The notes under the pieces: model-generated
Told to the model about the DNA's origin: nothing
Databases searched by the model: none
The model's input: only the letters and a program-made list of their open reading frames with translations
Program-made: the position numbers and the translations under genes
Assembly: GCA_026874595.1 (NCBI GenBank)
Contig: CM049314.1
Location: 12,888,729-12,952,728 of the forward strand
Direction: 5' to 3'
DNA from: Sipunculus nudus
Lineage: Eukaryota; Annelida; Sipuncula; Golfingiida; Sipunculidae
DNA length: 64,000 bases
Shown here: in pieces, positions 10,603-20,917 of the stretch
Numbering within the stretch: the stretch's first letter is position 1
How the letters are laid out: every line of letters starts with the position of its first letter

Positions 10603-13224
10603 ACAAGGGACCTATGGGTCACGACGCTCAGCTGTTATATATGATAAAAAAATATTATTTAGAAATGAGGCACATGCTGGTTTTGTGTGGTAATAAATAT
10701 AAGCTGTATTATGAGTTGTTGTTGTTTAGCTTATGTATGATTTTGATAGTACCTTTGGAGACAGGGAAGAGGATTGATTTCATTTATTTTATTAACAAAT
10801 GGAGTACTACTGTCACACAGATTTTGACTTGGCCATATAACTTATAAGCAGAACATATAATATAAGAGTTTAACTATTTATTAAAAAAATTACAAATATT
10901 GTCCCAAATATAATTTTTATTAAAAATAATAAGAGAATCATATGATTTTTTAAATTGAAATATAATTGATATGATTATTAAAATAATATTAAAGAATATA
11001 TTCATGAATGCATTCATGAATACATTTTGAAAGTATTTGCACGAGTATTCATATACTTTCATTTTTACCTGAATTCCCATTCTTTATGCAAGAAATTTTA
11101 TAATGGAGTACATAATCATATTCGTATTTAAATACTATTACAAAGTATTCGCACCATGTCTTGTATTTATTCAGTTTTCACCAAACAATGATGTTGAGAA
11201 TCCAGAATATACAAAATTCACACATTTAAATAATGATCATAAGTACCTGGTTTTATGGCTTTTATTTATATTAAAAAATAACTGTAAAAAATTCATTTTG
11301 GACTAATTTCACATCAATGTACACACTAGACACAGTAGGAATCTAGATTATTATTATCAACTGCATCTTTGTCTATCATTAATTTCCTTCATATAATCCT
11401 TAATGATTAGTAATGAATAATATGATTTACTTCTTTATCATTAAAAATGAACTGAAAAATGCCATAGGTGACTGCATGGTGTTATTTGGAATATGTGACA
11501 TTCTACCCATCGATACAAGATTCTTATATCATCAGTAACTGCAAGTTAATTTCCTGTTATTATAAACTAACAAATTCCTTTTCTATTTTTCTTTAATTTG
11601 TTATTAAAAACCAATAAAAATTTATTAATTTATTGTTTATTGTTATGTTGTTGGTTAAAACTACTAGATGAGTTGGGTTGAACACCTGGATCAACTGTGG
11701 CTGGCCATCAGCTGCCTGGATTCTCCCCTCAAGCGTGCATAATTTGATGAAAGGTCAACAAGGTCAACATACAGGTGACTCAAGAGGGGCTGGAGAGAGC
11801 CAAAGTCTGACAGGGTCTCATAAAAAACATTAATAAAAGCTACAATATTTGGCAAATTTCTTTCAGCTTTCTAAACTAAAAAGCTGAAATCCTTATGTGT
11901 GCATGATATGAAAATTATATCAACAGTGCTCACGGAAAACAAACGTGCCATGGTCACAGTTGGGCAAAATTTAAGGTACTAATTTTGTATTTATACTAAT
12001 AACTTATAAAATTTGAAAAATTCAGAACTAATTTTGGGTATTCAATTGAATCTTGATTAAATAATGTTACATCCCTGACAAAAAAGATCTCTAGCTTCAG
12101 CAATGCCCTTGTTAAGGGAGTAAATATATTTCTTGATTTTTTACAAAGTGCATTATGTTTGGGCCCATAACTTAAAAAAAATACACAATACTGACATCAA
12201 TTTAGGCATGTGCATAGTGAATGTATAGAAAAATATGTATATTATATATGATCAAAGTCAGATCAGTGGTTTTGATATTAGGCAGTCTTAAAGTGTAACA
12301 TTGGGTTTTTAATGGAAAAATTAAGTTTTTCATTGATATCTCGAAGGAATTAAGTCCTAGTGACCAAATTCTTGGCATGGTAGGGGATTTTGGAGAAATC
12401 TAACTGTATGCCAAATTTAAGGAACTTAGAGCTGAAGCTCGGGAGCTCAGCTCTAGCAAACTGCATAACACTAGCAATATGTGACATGGTGCTTGAAAAC
12501 TTGAATAAAATCTACAGTTTTTGATCAACTGGTTTCAAATTTTTGGTGTTAACAGTTGAAATGCTAAAAAAAACATGCTGTGAAAATTAAATCCACAGCA
12601 GTTACAGCAAAAAAACGTGCCATGGTCAAAGTTGGGCAAAATTTAAGGTACCAATTTTTTATTTTTGCTAATATTTTTAAAAATTTAAAAGATTTTGATC
12701 TAATTTTGGGTATACAATTTAATTTTGATTAATAATAGTAATATTACTGGAAAAAAAGTGCTTAGCTTTAACAAGTTTTGTGTTAAGTGATAAAATTTCT
12801 TTCCTGATTATTTAAAAAATGCATTATGTTTGGGCCCATAACTTTTTTAAATTAAATAATACAGACCTAATTTCTGGCATGTACATAGGAATTATATAGA
12901 GGATTATTTATAGGAAATATGAGGAAAAACAGATGAGTGGTTTTGATATTAGGCAGTCCTAAAGTGTGAAAATAGGTTTTTAATAAAAAATTGAGGTTTT
13001 TTCTTAATTTCTCAAAGGAATGAAGTCGCAAAGACCCAGTTTTTGGCTTGGTAGGAGATCTTGGGGACATCTAACATTATGCTGAATTTTGGATTCCTAG
13101 GTCTTACGGTTTCAAAACGTGCCACATCTACGGACGGACGGACGGACGGACGGACAGACGGACGGACGACGGACAATGGACCACGACTATAGCTCAGATG
13201 ACTTATAGTCAGCTGAGCTAAAAA
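10603..13224 (+). mobile_element. family-1 element, uninterrupted copy d
   Basis: The 5' end has ACAAG, the near-palindrome GACCTATGGGTC and the 10-mer GCTCAGCTGT (10626-10635). The 3' end has an (ACGG)n tract (about 13132-13172), the hairpin AGCTCAG...CTGAGCT, TCAGCTGAGC at 13209-13218 and a run of A. At 2622 bp it is the best intact copy. Two ~640-bp modules are in tandem (from about 11830 and 12490). It sits wholly in the BEN-like gene's last intron, starting about 20 bases after the exon-3 donor. No target-site duplication is obvious, and it does not code for protein. Confidence 0.75.
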
Positions 13225-13467
13225 ACATTGTGTAAAGAGGATGAAGATTTAAAATAGACCTTTATAGGACTAATCTGATCACCATTTGTTCAAGATTCAT
13301 CAAAAGTTTTGTGGTACTAACTAAAATAAGTCTAGAATTATATTGCAATAATATTGCTTTGAATAATGTAATATTATTTACTACAGTACATTTTTGTATT
13401 GAATCATGTAATATTATTTACTACAGTATTTTTTGTATTATTAGTCAATTATTTTTTCACTTTCAAG

Positions 13468-13553
13468 ATATAATCATCAAGAAGTTTGATGGGGTGAGAG
13501 AATCCCAAATACCGTACAAGGTGAGTGACCTGCTGAAACCATCAAGGGTGTAA
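13468..13553 (+). CDS. BEN-like gene, terminal exon
   Basis: The acceptor (tttcactttcaag) ends at 13467. The exon completes the split codon left by the 10582 donor in the BEN frame, then encodes 27 residues ending in KVSDLLKPSRV and a TAA at 13551-13553. The IIKKFDGVRESQI portion resembles the closing part of BEN domains, where an 'F-P-G-V' segment and a basic helix follow the LDxxK segment. BEN domains bind DNA in chromatin-linked regulators. The phase match across a 2.9-kb intron filled by a family-1 element supports a real exon. The family assignment comes from motif memory. Confidence 0.5.
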
Positions 13554-13559
13554 AAGAAC

Positions 13560-14188
13560 TGAAAAACATTACAAATATTTCAATAAATGACCACTTTCCT
13601 TTTTCCATAGTCTACATTTATTATGTACATAAGTGCATGCAACTTTGGCAATACTTAAATATTTAAGAAGGAAATAGAGGAAGTCAAAATATGGCTGATT
13701 GTTACCTTTATAAAGAAAATTGCAATGAAGTATATTTTTTGCCTGTGCAAGTGGCGGGACTACAAGAGAATTGTGTAAAATGAAGGATAAATCATATAAC
13801 TGGTAGGTGAAAGCTTATGGAAGATATAATGCTTGTATTTAAAATGCTTTTTTTCCGAACTTGAAACTATTTTCTATGGCAGGGTGCTTTTTTGCTTGTA
13901 ATTCACATATGTATTTCTACTTGTAATTATGTAATTATGTTATACAAAATTCAGTTAAAAATAAGACTTTTACAATCCGAATCTCAGCAAGTATTAAGGT
14001 TTTTTTTTTTATTTTTAGATAGAAATGTTGCCAAGGAGACCCGAAGCCAGTTATATCTATTATCTTGAAAATGTACTTTCTCTTTATAACTTATTATAAG
14101 GGAAATTATTTTAGAGCTTGATGTTGTTCCTGTTAAAGCATTGTAACCAGCTGAACTGTGATACCTGTGCACCCCTTTTTTTTCTGTT
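13560..14188. other. non-coding stretch after the BEN-like gene
   Basis: This would include the 3' UTR of the BEN-like gene. AATAAA-type signals are present ('caataaatga' near 13580), but none can be assigned. No further exon or repeat end was recognised. Confidence 0.4.
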
Positions 14189-14189
14189 T

Positions 14190-14580
14190 CAGTTGCCAGA
14201 AGTACTTGTTTCCTATAGACCTGCCAGTGCAAGAGGCAATCCACTTTGTGTGGCTACAAAAAAAAGTCATCCACAAAGGCACCAATAAGGAAAATCTGTC
14301 CAGCAATATGCCATGATACAGGATACTTGAGTGTTGACAAAGAATCATGTGGACTGCAGTCAATTGAACATTGCACACTTTCCACAGATAGTGTCAATGT
14401 TGAGTAGGTACAGTGTGATGGCTGCAGTCAATATTGGCACCACAGGGGTACAAACCTTTTCAAATTTGTATAAAAAAACCCTTATAAGGGATTTAAGAGA
14501 AAACTTGAGGGTTTTGTAAAAAAAAAAACATCCAAACTTGGTTTCTGTGAAACCCAGAATAGGGTTTTTTCTTGTACATT
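14190..14580 (+). repeat. ~390-bp direct duplication, unit 1
   Basis: From 'ttgccagaagtacttg' to 'ttcttgtacattgta' this matches 14702-15097 with few differences. The differences include short indels, such as the 'tattggcacc' versus 'tggcacc' difference. Both units translate to interrupted peptides containing AxARGNPLC and APIRKICPAICHDTGYL, so the duplicated material may once have been coding. The family is not recognised. A palindrome-like AT segment around 'aacccttataagggatt' lies near each unit's end. Confidence 0.8.
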
Positions 14581-14701
14581 GTAATGTGTGATAGCTGCAG
14601 TCAATGGTATATTATAGCATGTCAGAATGATGGAGTTACTCACATCACTGGCACAGCTTGCCTAAGCTGTGATGAAAAAAAAAAATTGTGACGTAACATT
14701 T

Positions 14702-15097
14702 CAGTTACAACCATTACTTGTTTCCTATAGACCTGCCAGTGCAAGAGGCAATCCACTTTGTGTGGCTACAAAAAAAATGTTATCAACAAAGGCACCAATA
14801 AGGAAAATCTGTCCAGCAATATGCCATGATACAGGATACTTGGGTGTTTCAAAAAATCATGTGGACTGCAGTCTATTGAACGTTGTACACTTTCCACAGA
14901 TAGTGTCAATGTTGAGTAGGTACAGTGTGATGGCTGCAGTCAATGGCACCACAGGGGTACAAACCTTTTCAAATTAGAATAAAAACCCCTTATAAGGGAT
15001 TTAAGAGAAAACTTGATTGAGGGTTTTGTAAAAAAAAAAACCATCCAAACTTGGTTTCTGTGAAACCCAAAATAGGGTTTTTCTTGTACATTGTATA
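14702..15097 (+). repeat. ~390-bp direct duplication, unit 2
   Basis: Second copy of the block at 14190-14580, separated from it by about 120 bp. It runs directly into the tyrosine-recombinase remnant, so the duplicated segment could be an internal part of the same element. Confidence 0.8.
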
Positions 15098-15750
15098 AAC
15101 CCTTTTCCAATCCTCTGAAAACTTTTTTTTTTCTAACAGTGATATACCCTAAAAGTGATGATGCTTATAGCCCTGGTCTCAGGTCAGTGCTGTTAGTCTA
15201 TTTAATGGATTTGAATTCAATGTTCCAAAGTGAAAGTAGGATGGCTTTAGGACTTTGTGGACTTGAAAAACAGTCTAGACCAAACAAAGAACAACTAGTT
15301 ATTGTTTTATTACCTTACACAGTGTTAGAGCACAGTGTGTTATGTGTTTTTACTTTGTTACTTGAATATGTAGTTAGAACAAGTGCTTATTGCAATAATT
15401 GCTCACAGTTGTCTTTGCTGTTGAAAGCCTTACAAACCAGTGAAAAAGGACACTGTTGCAAGATGGATAAAAACTGTAATGTTCCAAGCTGGAGTGGACA
15501 TAAATGTATTTAATGTGCAAAGTAGAAGGGCAGCATCCACAGGTAAAGCCTATACTGCAAATATACCTCTCAGTACAATCCTACGCACTGCTGGCTGGTC
15601 AAACATTCTTGCCAAAAATATGGATTATGGATTACATAAAACAAATTAAAATAGTAACCGAGGGATTCACTCCACTGAAGAAAATTGTGGCAAAATTCAG
15701 CATATTTAATGAGTTCACAGGTCACAAGACATACAATTGCCTATTATGAA
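15091..15750 (+). pseudogene. tyrosine-recombinase (DIRS/Crypton-type) remnant
   Basis: Two frames, 15091-15513 and 15440-15749, carry the C-terminal part of a phage-integrase-fold tyrosine recombinase as used by DIRS-like retrotransposons and Cryptons. Visible landmarks are DTVARWIKTVMFQAGVD, then a SRRAAST motif, then PLSTILRTAGWSN. In active relatives the middle motif normally reads HSTRAAS, so here the catalytic His is replaced (QSRRAAS). The usual FxxFY segment with the nucleophilic Tyr is also lost. A frameshift near 15440 separates the upstream helix-rich half. It is an inactive fragment, and which YR class it came from cannot be decided here. Confidence 0.7.
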
Positions 15751-16083
15751 CTTTTGCGGTGCTCTTGTTAGATATGTTTTGGATGTATGCTGGTGATCAT
15801 TAAATGACTATACTTTAAAAGTCCATGGTTCATTTTTTATGCAATTTAATCAAAGACTGTTTGTGCACTGACACCCTTCTAGAACACATCACGGATCAAA
15901 GTAATTGTAATATTCTTACAAACCATAGTGCTATTTCTGATAATATGACATTATTTATTGTATATATATATATAGAGAGAGATAGAGAGAGAGAGAACAA
16001 ATTTGATATCATGTACTTTGCTGTTCCTATAGCTAAATTTAACACATAAAATTTCAGGAAATTACTTCAAACCCCTCATTTAT

Positions 16084-16640
16084 GTGCAGAAGCTGAACAA
16101 TTGTGGTTATGTGGCTAACTGTTCAAGTGAGGAATTTATTCAGGAATTTATGTTATCTGGTGAATTTCTGTACTTGTGTTTTGGATATATATTGTACACT
16201 ATAAACATAATGGCAACAGTCAAGGATGTGAATGAGAAACTTGAAAATCTTAGGGCTGACTTTGAGGACAATCCTTATGAGATTGCATTTAAAAGTTGTA
16301 CCTTCATCACTGATATTATGCAATTTTAGTGGGGATTTAGAGATATTGAGGAGTTGGTAGTTGATGAGAAGTGTCGCATCGGCCTGCATGCTTTTGAGGG
16401 CAGGGTTGATTTCATTTTATCACATCTGGAGGGAGATGCTAAGGAACAGGTTTGCTTTACATCAGACAACAGCATGTGTCATGTTGATGATGTCTTTAAA
16501 GTACTGACAGGCACATTCACTGACCGTCTCTCTATTTTACAGCTATTAGATCATTTCTATGACAGAGAACAGGATGACAGAGAAAGTTAACGAGAGTTTG
16601 CGTATTCCTTAATGAAGTTATAAGTCCATCTGTAGATTGA
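16084..16640 (+). pseudogene. Ty3/gypsy-like gag remnant
   Basis: Two open segments, 16084-16329 and 16354-16590, flank a stop and shift. The first includes MATVKDVNEKLENLRADFED and the second HLEGDAKEQVCF followed by VDDVFKVLTGTF. A 'LEGDAKEQV' phrase followed by a 'F-x-VL-x-x-F' segment is typical of retrotransposon Gag capsid regions. Translation after the stop at 16588 continues REFAYSLMKL, also gag-like. The protease and reverse-transcriptase remnants follow in order, which supports the call. No zinc knuckle was seen. Confidence 0.6.
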
Positions 16641-16659
16641 TTAAGGAAGACCATTGGAG

Positions 16660-17450
16660 ACTGGCCTATTATTCAGGCAAAACTTGGAAATACATTGGTA
16701 AATTCTTTGATAGACACTGGCTCAATAGTGACAACTGGTAGTGAATAATATTTTTCGGAGGTTATTGGGGGTAGCTCGGTTAAATTGCAAGGAAATACCT
16801 GGTTTCAGCTGACTGGGGCAAACGGGTAGTTATTCCATATCTTGATTTTTCTTCACTGATATTCAAATTCCTTATACAATTGTTCCAAATGTTGGAGTTC
16901 TAGTTGTCAGGGATACATCAGCCACAGAAGCATTACTGAAGAATGTGCCCAGTTTCACTGGTACAAATGTTTTGCAGCATGTACCTCAGTATAGCTCTTT
17001 TCCAACTGTAAAGATCAGGGAAAGCAAAAGACAGGTTTCATTTATGTGTCAGGTCAGTGTGCATCTGTTTTGGCCCTGAGGAGCCTGACCTGGATTTCTG
17101 TGCAGGGGACAAAGGTCAATGACCTTGTCCAAATGGAGCCCCTAAAGCAGAGTGCTAAGACTGGTGTTTATTTGACACCATGTCAGGTACTGTTAGTGCA
17201 TGGTCATCCCCACATACAGGTTTTTTATACTAGCACCATGGAAATTACCTTGAACGTAGGCACCCTGGTACGTCTGTTTTCTTCAAATCCAGATGTAGGT
17301 GTATTATATCTGAAGTGTATTACTTCAAACAAAATTCTGGTGTCACACAAACAAGTAGCTACAACAAGTGATGATCAGACAGAAACAGAGGACGATGATA
17401 TTTAGAACTTCAATTTATACCATTTTAGTGGACCGGCTCATGTTGATAAA
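16660..17450 (+). pseudogene. Ty3/gypsy-like aspartic protease and linker remnant
   Basis: The frame through 16681-16750 reads KLGNTLVNSLIDTGS, the aspartic protease active-site signature (DTGS at 16713-16724). A stop follows within ten codons. Downstream the translation VPNVGVLVVRDTSA and VPSFTGTNVLQ resembles the segment between protease and RT, where a 'G-x-N-V' motif is usual. A further open segment at 17046-17405 ends in an acidic tail. Several frame changes are needed, so it is not functional. Confidence 0.65.
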
Positions 17451-17559
17451 GCAAAATTACTTTTCTAAAACATGCTAGCATTTTCTAAAAGGAAGGAGAG
17501 CACCTCGAGTCCACACCTACCATAATGTATAGAATTAATACAGTATATGATACACCAGT

Positions 17560-18115
17560 AAACCTGCTGTACCGTCGAGTACCACCACACATGTGGGAAG
17601 CGCTTCAGGAGCACTTAAATGACCTTTTGGCCAAGGGTGTCATCAGAGAAAGTAGGTCAAATTTTACTTCCCCTATTTGAGAGATTGTGAGAAAGAAAAA
17701 CGGTGATGTATGGATATGTGTGGACTTTTGGCAGCTTAACTCTAAAGTGCACAGAGAGGCATTTCCCCCTCCGCGTATTGATGAGTCATTAGATTCCTTA
17801 GCTGAAGGGTTTCTGTTCTCCACATTAGATTTAATGTCGGCTTATAACCAAATAGAAGTAGACGAGCATAATATTCACAAAAACCACTTTCACCACTTCT
17901 ATACGGTTGTACGAGTATCTATAAGAATTTCTAAGAATTCCGATGTTGTTGTTCCCACAACTTGGCTAAGCATTGTCTACGGAAAGTGTAAAAAGAAAGG
18001 AGAGGCCTTCATGCTGAAGAAAATGATAGATGGCCTGATGAATCCATGGGATGTCCCTCAGTCAGGTCTGTTTGACACACTGTATTTTACTTTTTTCATT
18101 TTAACATACAAATAA
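17560..18115 (+). pseudogene. Ty3/gypsy-like reverse transcriptase, N-terminal fragment
   Basis: Translation shows RRVPPHMWEALQEHLNDLL, then VIRESRSNFTSP, then from about 17687 VRKKNGDVWICVDFWQLNS and AFPPPRIDESLDSL, then FSTLDLMSAYNQI. This is the first third of a gypsy-type reverse transcriptase: the ExGVI-x-S, CVDYRxLN, PxPRID and STLDLxSGYxQ blocks are all visible. The YxDD catalytic block, RNase H and integrase are absent, and homology fades at about 17900. No long terminal repeats were found around 14000-18700. It is a truncated retrotransposon piece. Confidence 0.85.
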
Positions 18116-18687
18116 ATTTAAATGAATCTGTTCTTCAAGAGGGACTATGGAATAATATATATGGCTAATTAATAATTAAGTTAATCATATGTGATTATTA
18201 TCGCAGGGAAGAACCCATAAAAGTATGTTTTTTGTTTATTCTCAAGTTGTCGTAATAAAAGAAGTCAAACCAATGAAGGTGATGTCATCGAACCCCATCA
18301 TATATATATATATATGAAACTAAATGTATATTCTATATATTAGTATATTGTCTTGGCCCTAACCCATGTCAGTATTTATAATTTCTTCCATGGACCCCAG
18401 TAATGTTTAGTCACTTTAACAGTGCAAGTCACTATTTGCTTTTTGTATCATAAACATAAGAGATACCAATATTTAATTTCTCTGACTTATAGATGGATTT
18501 CATATAAGTTTAAATTTTTTAGCTATATCTCTTTAAGTAGGATGTGTTTCTACCAGGTAACTACCAAGTAACTACCAGGTAGTTACCCAGCCAATTACCT
18601 TGCATTGTAGAAACCTGCAAACCCTGGTTTGAGGCTTTGGGTGAGGAGACGCAAGCATGTAATTATCATTGTTGTGTATAACCACTA
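18116..18687. other. spacer before the piggyBac element
   Basis: This contains a short (TA)n run near 18300-18316 and a tight cluster of 'taactacca' and 'ggtagttacc' phrases at about 18552-18600 that can fold back on itself. No coding signal is visible. Confidence 0.5.
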
Positions 18688-18709
18688 TTAACCCTTTGAA
18701 CCCACTAGA

Positions 18710-18764
18710 CCGAAATATCGGGCTGACTCAAAGAATACAACGCCCCGTAATCCCGATATTTCGG
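18710..18764 (+). repeat. piggyBac subterminal inverted repeat
   Basis: CCGAAATATCGGG at 18710-18722 and its exact reverse complement at 18752-18764 are separated by 29 bases, starting 7 bases inside the terminal repeat. PiggyBac elements usually carry short internal repeats bound by the transposase, so this pair is a candidate binding site. Confidence 0.7.
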
Positions 18765-18956
18765 GCTCTGAGCACATGGCTAATTGACATGCATCGCAAC
18801 ATGATTAGTAGCGAATCAGCGGGTACCTGACAGCAAACCTGTTAGCCAATGAGCGGTCGTCTATCAAACCACTTTGGCTACAGCCGATAACATCATGGCG
18901 GCGCCCAGTAAGCGCGTGAAAGCGTGGTAACTGTACCTGTGTTTACCTAGTAAACA

Positions 18957-20867
18957 ATGAAGCGAGCACGCAATGACACAGGGACAGGTAGAAAAACTGC
19001 TAAGCGGTTCACAGCAGAGCAGGTACTTGATTTTATTGATTCTGATGACGATGGAGGGGACGTTTATACCGGAGATTACCCCTCAGATGAACTCACTACA
19101 TCGGACGAGGAATCTGACAGAGATATTGACAGTGAACCTTCGGATTCGGATACTCAGGTGAGTGATTCTGGTCATGTGGGAGGGAATGCACCAGTTTCAC
19201 CTACAGGTCAGAGACCTAAAAGCAACAGTAAGAATACGAACAAGGCATCGCCATTAGACACTGGGTGGTCAGAAAAGTTCATACCAGTTGACACCACGTT
19301 TCGTGTTAGTGAGGTAGGCCCAAAACAAATGCCCAAGGACATATCTGATAAAAGTTCTGAATTGGATTTCCTGAATATCTATCTTGATGCAGACTTTTGG
19401 AATTTGTTGTGCACACAAACCAACCTGCGTGCTGAGCAGGCAAAGGTAGAAAACCCTGATGGATTTTACTGTAAAAAATTCACCCCTGTTGATATTGCAG
19501 AAATGAAAGCATTTATTGGACTTCGCCTTCAAATGGAAAATGCAGTTGTAAAGCCAAGATATGAAAATTTCTGGCAAGGCAAAGGAAAGAATTTTCTTGC
19601 GCACACACCAGGATTTCGTGAGGTCATGGAGCGTGACCGCTTCTTGGCATTATGGACATTCCTACATTTGGTAAATGAACAAGATGCTGATGTAGATAAA
19701 ACTGACAAGATCTACAAAATCCGTCCGATGCTAGACATTATTTTACCAAAGTTTCGTAAGTTCTACCAGCCACAACAGTATCTCAGCCTTGATGAAGGAA
19801 TGATACCCACGAAAAATCGTTTGTCCATCAAACAATATATCAAAGACAAGCCCATCAAATGGGGTATAAAATCTTTCTTGCTTTGTGAATCTGAAACCGG
19901 ATATATTTTGGATGCTGAATTGTACACAGGCAGAAATGATGATGGGCACATCCCTGAACTTGGGGCTACTGGTAGTGTTGTTGTGCGACTCGTGACGGCA
20001 GGACAAGTTGTACACAAGAATCATATTCTTGTTATGGATAGATTCTATAACTCGGTGGCCCTCTTCCACTATTTACAACATACAAAGGGAATATTTGCAG
20101 TGGGGACCGTGATGCCACACCGGAAGCATTATCCAAAAGCCCTGAAAAAGAAAAAGTTGCCTCACCGGGGGGACCACAAATATCAGAGCAGGGAGAACAT
20201 TTCAGGTCTTGTGTGGATGGACAGAAAGGCAATCAATTTTCTGTCAAGCTTCCAAGATCCCACTCTCACCGGTACTGTGAACAGGAGAAATAAAGATGGG
20301 ACTATAGTTGAAGTGAAAATTCCCAAACTTGTTCAAGACTACAACAAGTATATGGGCGGATGTGATAAGAATGACCAGATTGCCCATCTGAACAAAACCA
20401 GACGTCACTACCGCTGGCCTCGTAGGCTCTTCATCAAATTTTTCATGTGGGCCTGCTATAATGCTTATGTATTGATGGGATACTACAGGCCACATAATGA
20501 GCCAGGAAGGAGATTCAGGAGTTTCCAGGTCTTCGTTGATGAGTTGAGTCTCCAGCTAGTCTCCGACTTCCGGACCACAGTGAAACGACGCGAATCACGT
20601 GAATCACAATTTGAACAGAGGATGCAGAACGTGGGGCTTCACTACCCGGAGGGGTCGCCAGAGGCAACAGGCAACAATGTATGTTGTGTTTGCACCTACA
20701 AATATAACAAGTACAGACGTGATCATCCAGATGTTCCAGCCAAGGATTTACCTTTCAAAAAGGTAAAAACCACATTCTGGTGTGGTTATTGTCGACGATA
20801 CCTGTGCATCAGAGATGGCTCCACCTGTTGGCGGGACTGGCATGAAAAAGTAGAATACTGGCGCTAA
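18957..20867 (+). CDS. piggyBac transposase (PGBD-like), intact, 636 aa
   Basis: It catalyses cut-and-paste transposition at TTAA sites in the nucleus. The N-terminal ~100 residues are acidic and Ser/Asp rich after a short basic start, as in the family. The DDE_Tnp_1_7 catalytic region runs from about residue 130 to 500. The three catalytic Asp are assigned to D279 (LSLDEGMIPTKNR), D361 (ILVMDRFYNS) and D470 (YMGGCDKNDQ), with D473 as the usual accompanying Asp; spacings of 82 and 109 are close to the family pattern. The C-terminal cysteine-rich zinc domain (about 576-629) shows CCVC, CGYC, C617 and C624 with H629. The ATG at 18957 is the first in-frame Met and has an A at -3. There is no frameshift or internal stop. 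Confidence 0.95.
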   Translation: MKRARNDTGTGRKTAKRFTAEQVLDFIDSDDDGGDVYTGDYPSDELTTSDEESDRDIDSEPSDSDTQVSDSGHVGGNAPVSPTGQRPKSNSKNTNKASPLDTGWSEKFIPVDTTFRVSEVGPKQMPKDISDKSSELDFLNIYLDADFWNLLCTQTNLRAEQAKVENPDGFYCKKFTPVDIAEMKAFIGLRLQMENAVVKPRYENFWQGKGKNFLAHTPGFREVMERDRFLALWTFLHLVNEQDADVDKTDKIYKIRPMLDIILPKFRKFYQPQQYLSLDEGMIPTKNRLSIKQYIKDKPIKWGIKSFLLCESETGYILDAELYTGRNDDGHIPELGATGSVVVRLVTAGQVVHKNHILVMDRFYNSVALFHYLQHTKGIFAVGTVMPHRKHYPKALKKKKLPHRGDHKYQSRENISGLVWMDRKAINFLSSFQDPTLTGTVNRRNKDGTIVEVKIPKLVQDYNKYMGGCDKNDQIAHLNKTRRHYRWPRRLFIKFFMWACYNAYVLMGYYRPHNEPGRRFRSFQVFVDELSLQLVSDFRTTVKRRESRESQFEQRMQNVGLHYPEGSPEATGNNVCCVCTYKYNKYRRDHPDVPAKDLPFKKVKTTFWCGYCRRYLCIRDGSTCWRDWHEKVEYWR

Positions 20868-20911
20868 TTCAGGCAAGTTGGGACTCTGATACATAATTCA
20901 TGTGACTAATG

Positions 20912-20917
20912 AATAAA
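20912..20917 (+). terminator. polyadenylation signal of the piggyBac transposase gene
   Basis: AATAAA lies 45 bases after the stop codon and inside the element, as expected for a self-contained transcription unit. Confidence 0.6.

Noticed and set aside
14000-18700. Long terminal repeats flanking the gypsy remnant
   Set aside because: The only long direct repeat nearby (14190/14702) lies on one side and does not bracket the coding remnants.
19269-20495. Minus-strand frames overlapping the piggyBac transposase
   Set aside because: They are shadows of the real plus-strand gene and carry no motifs.
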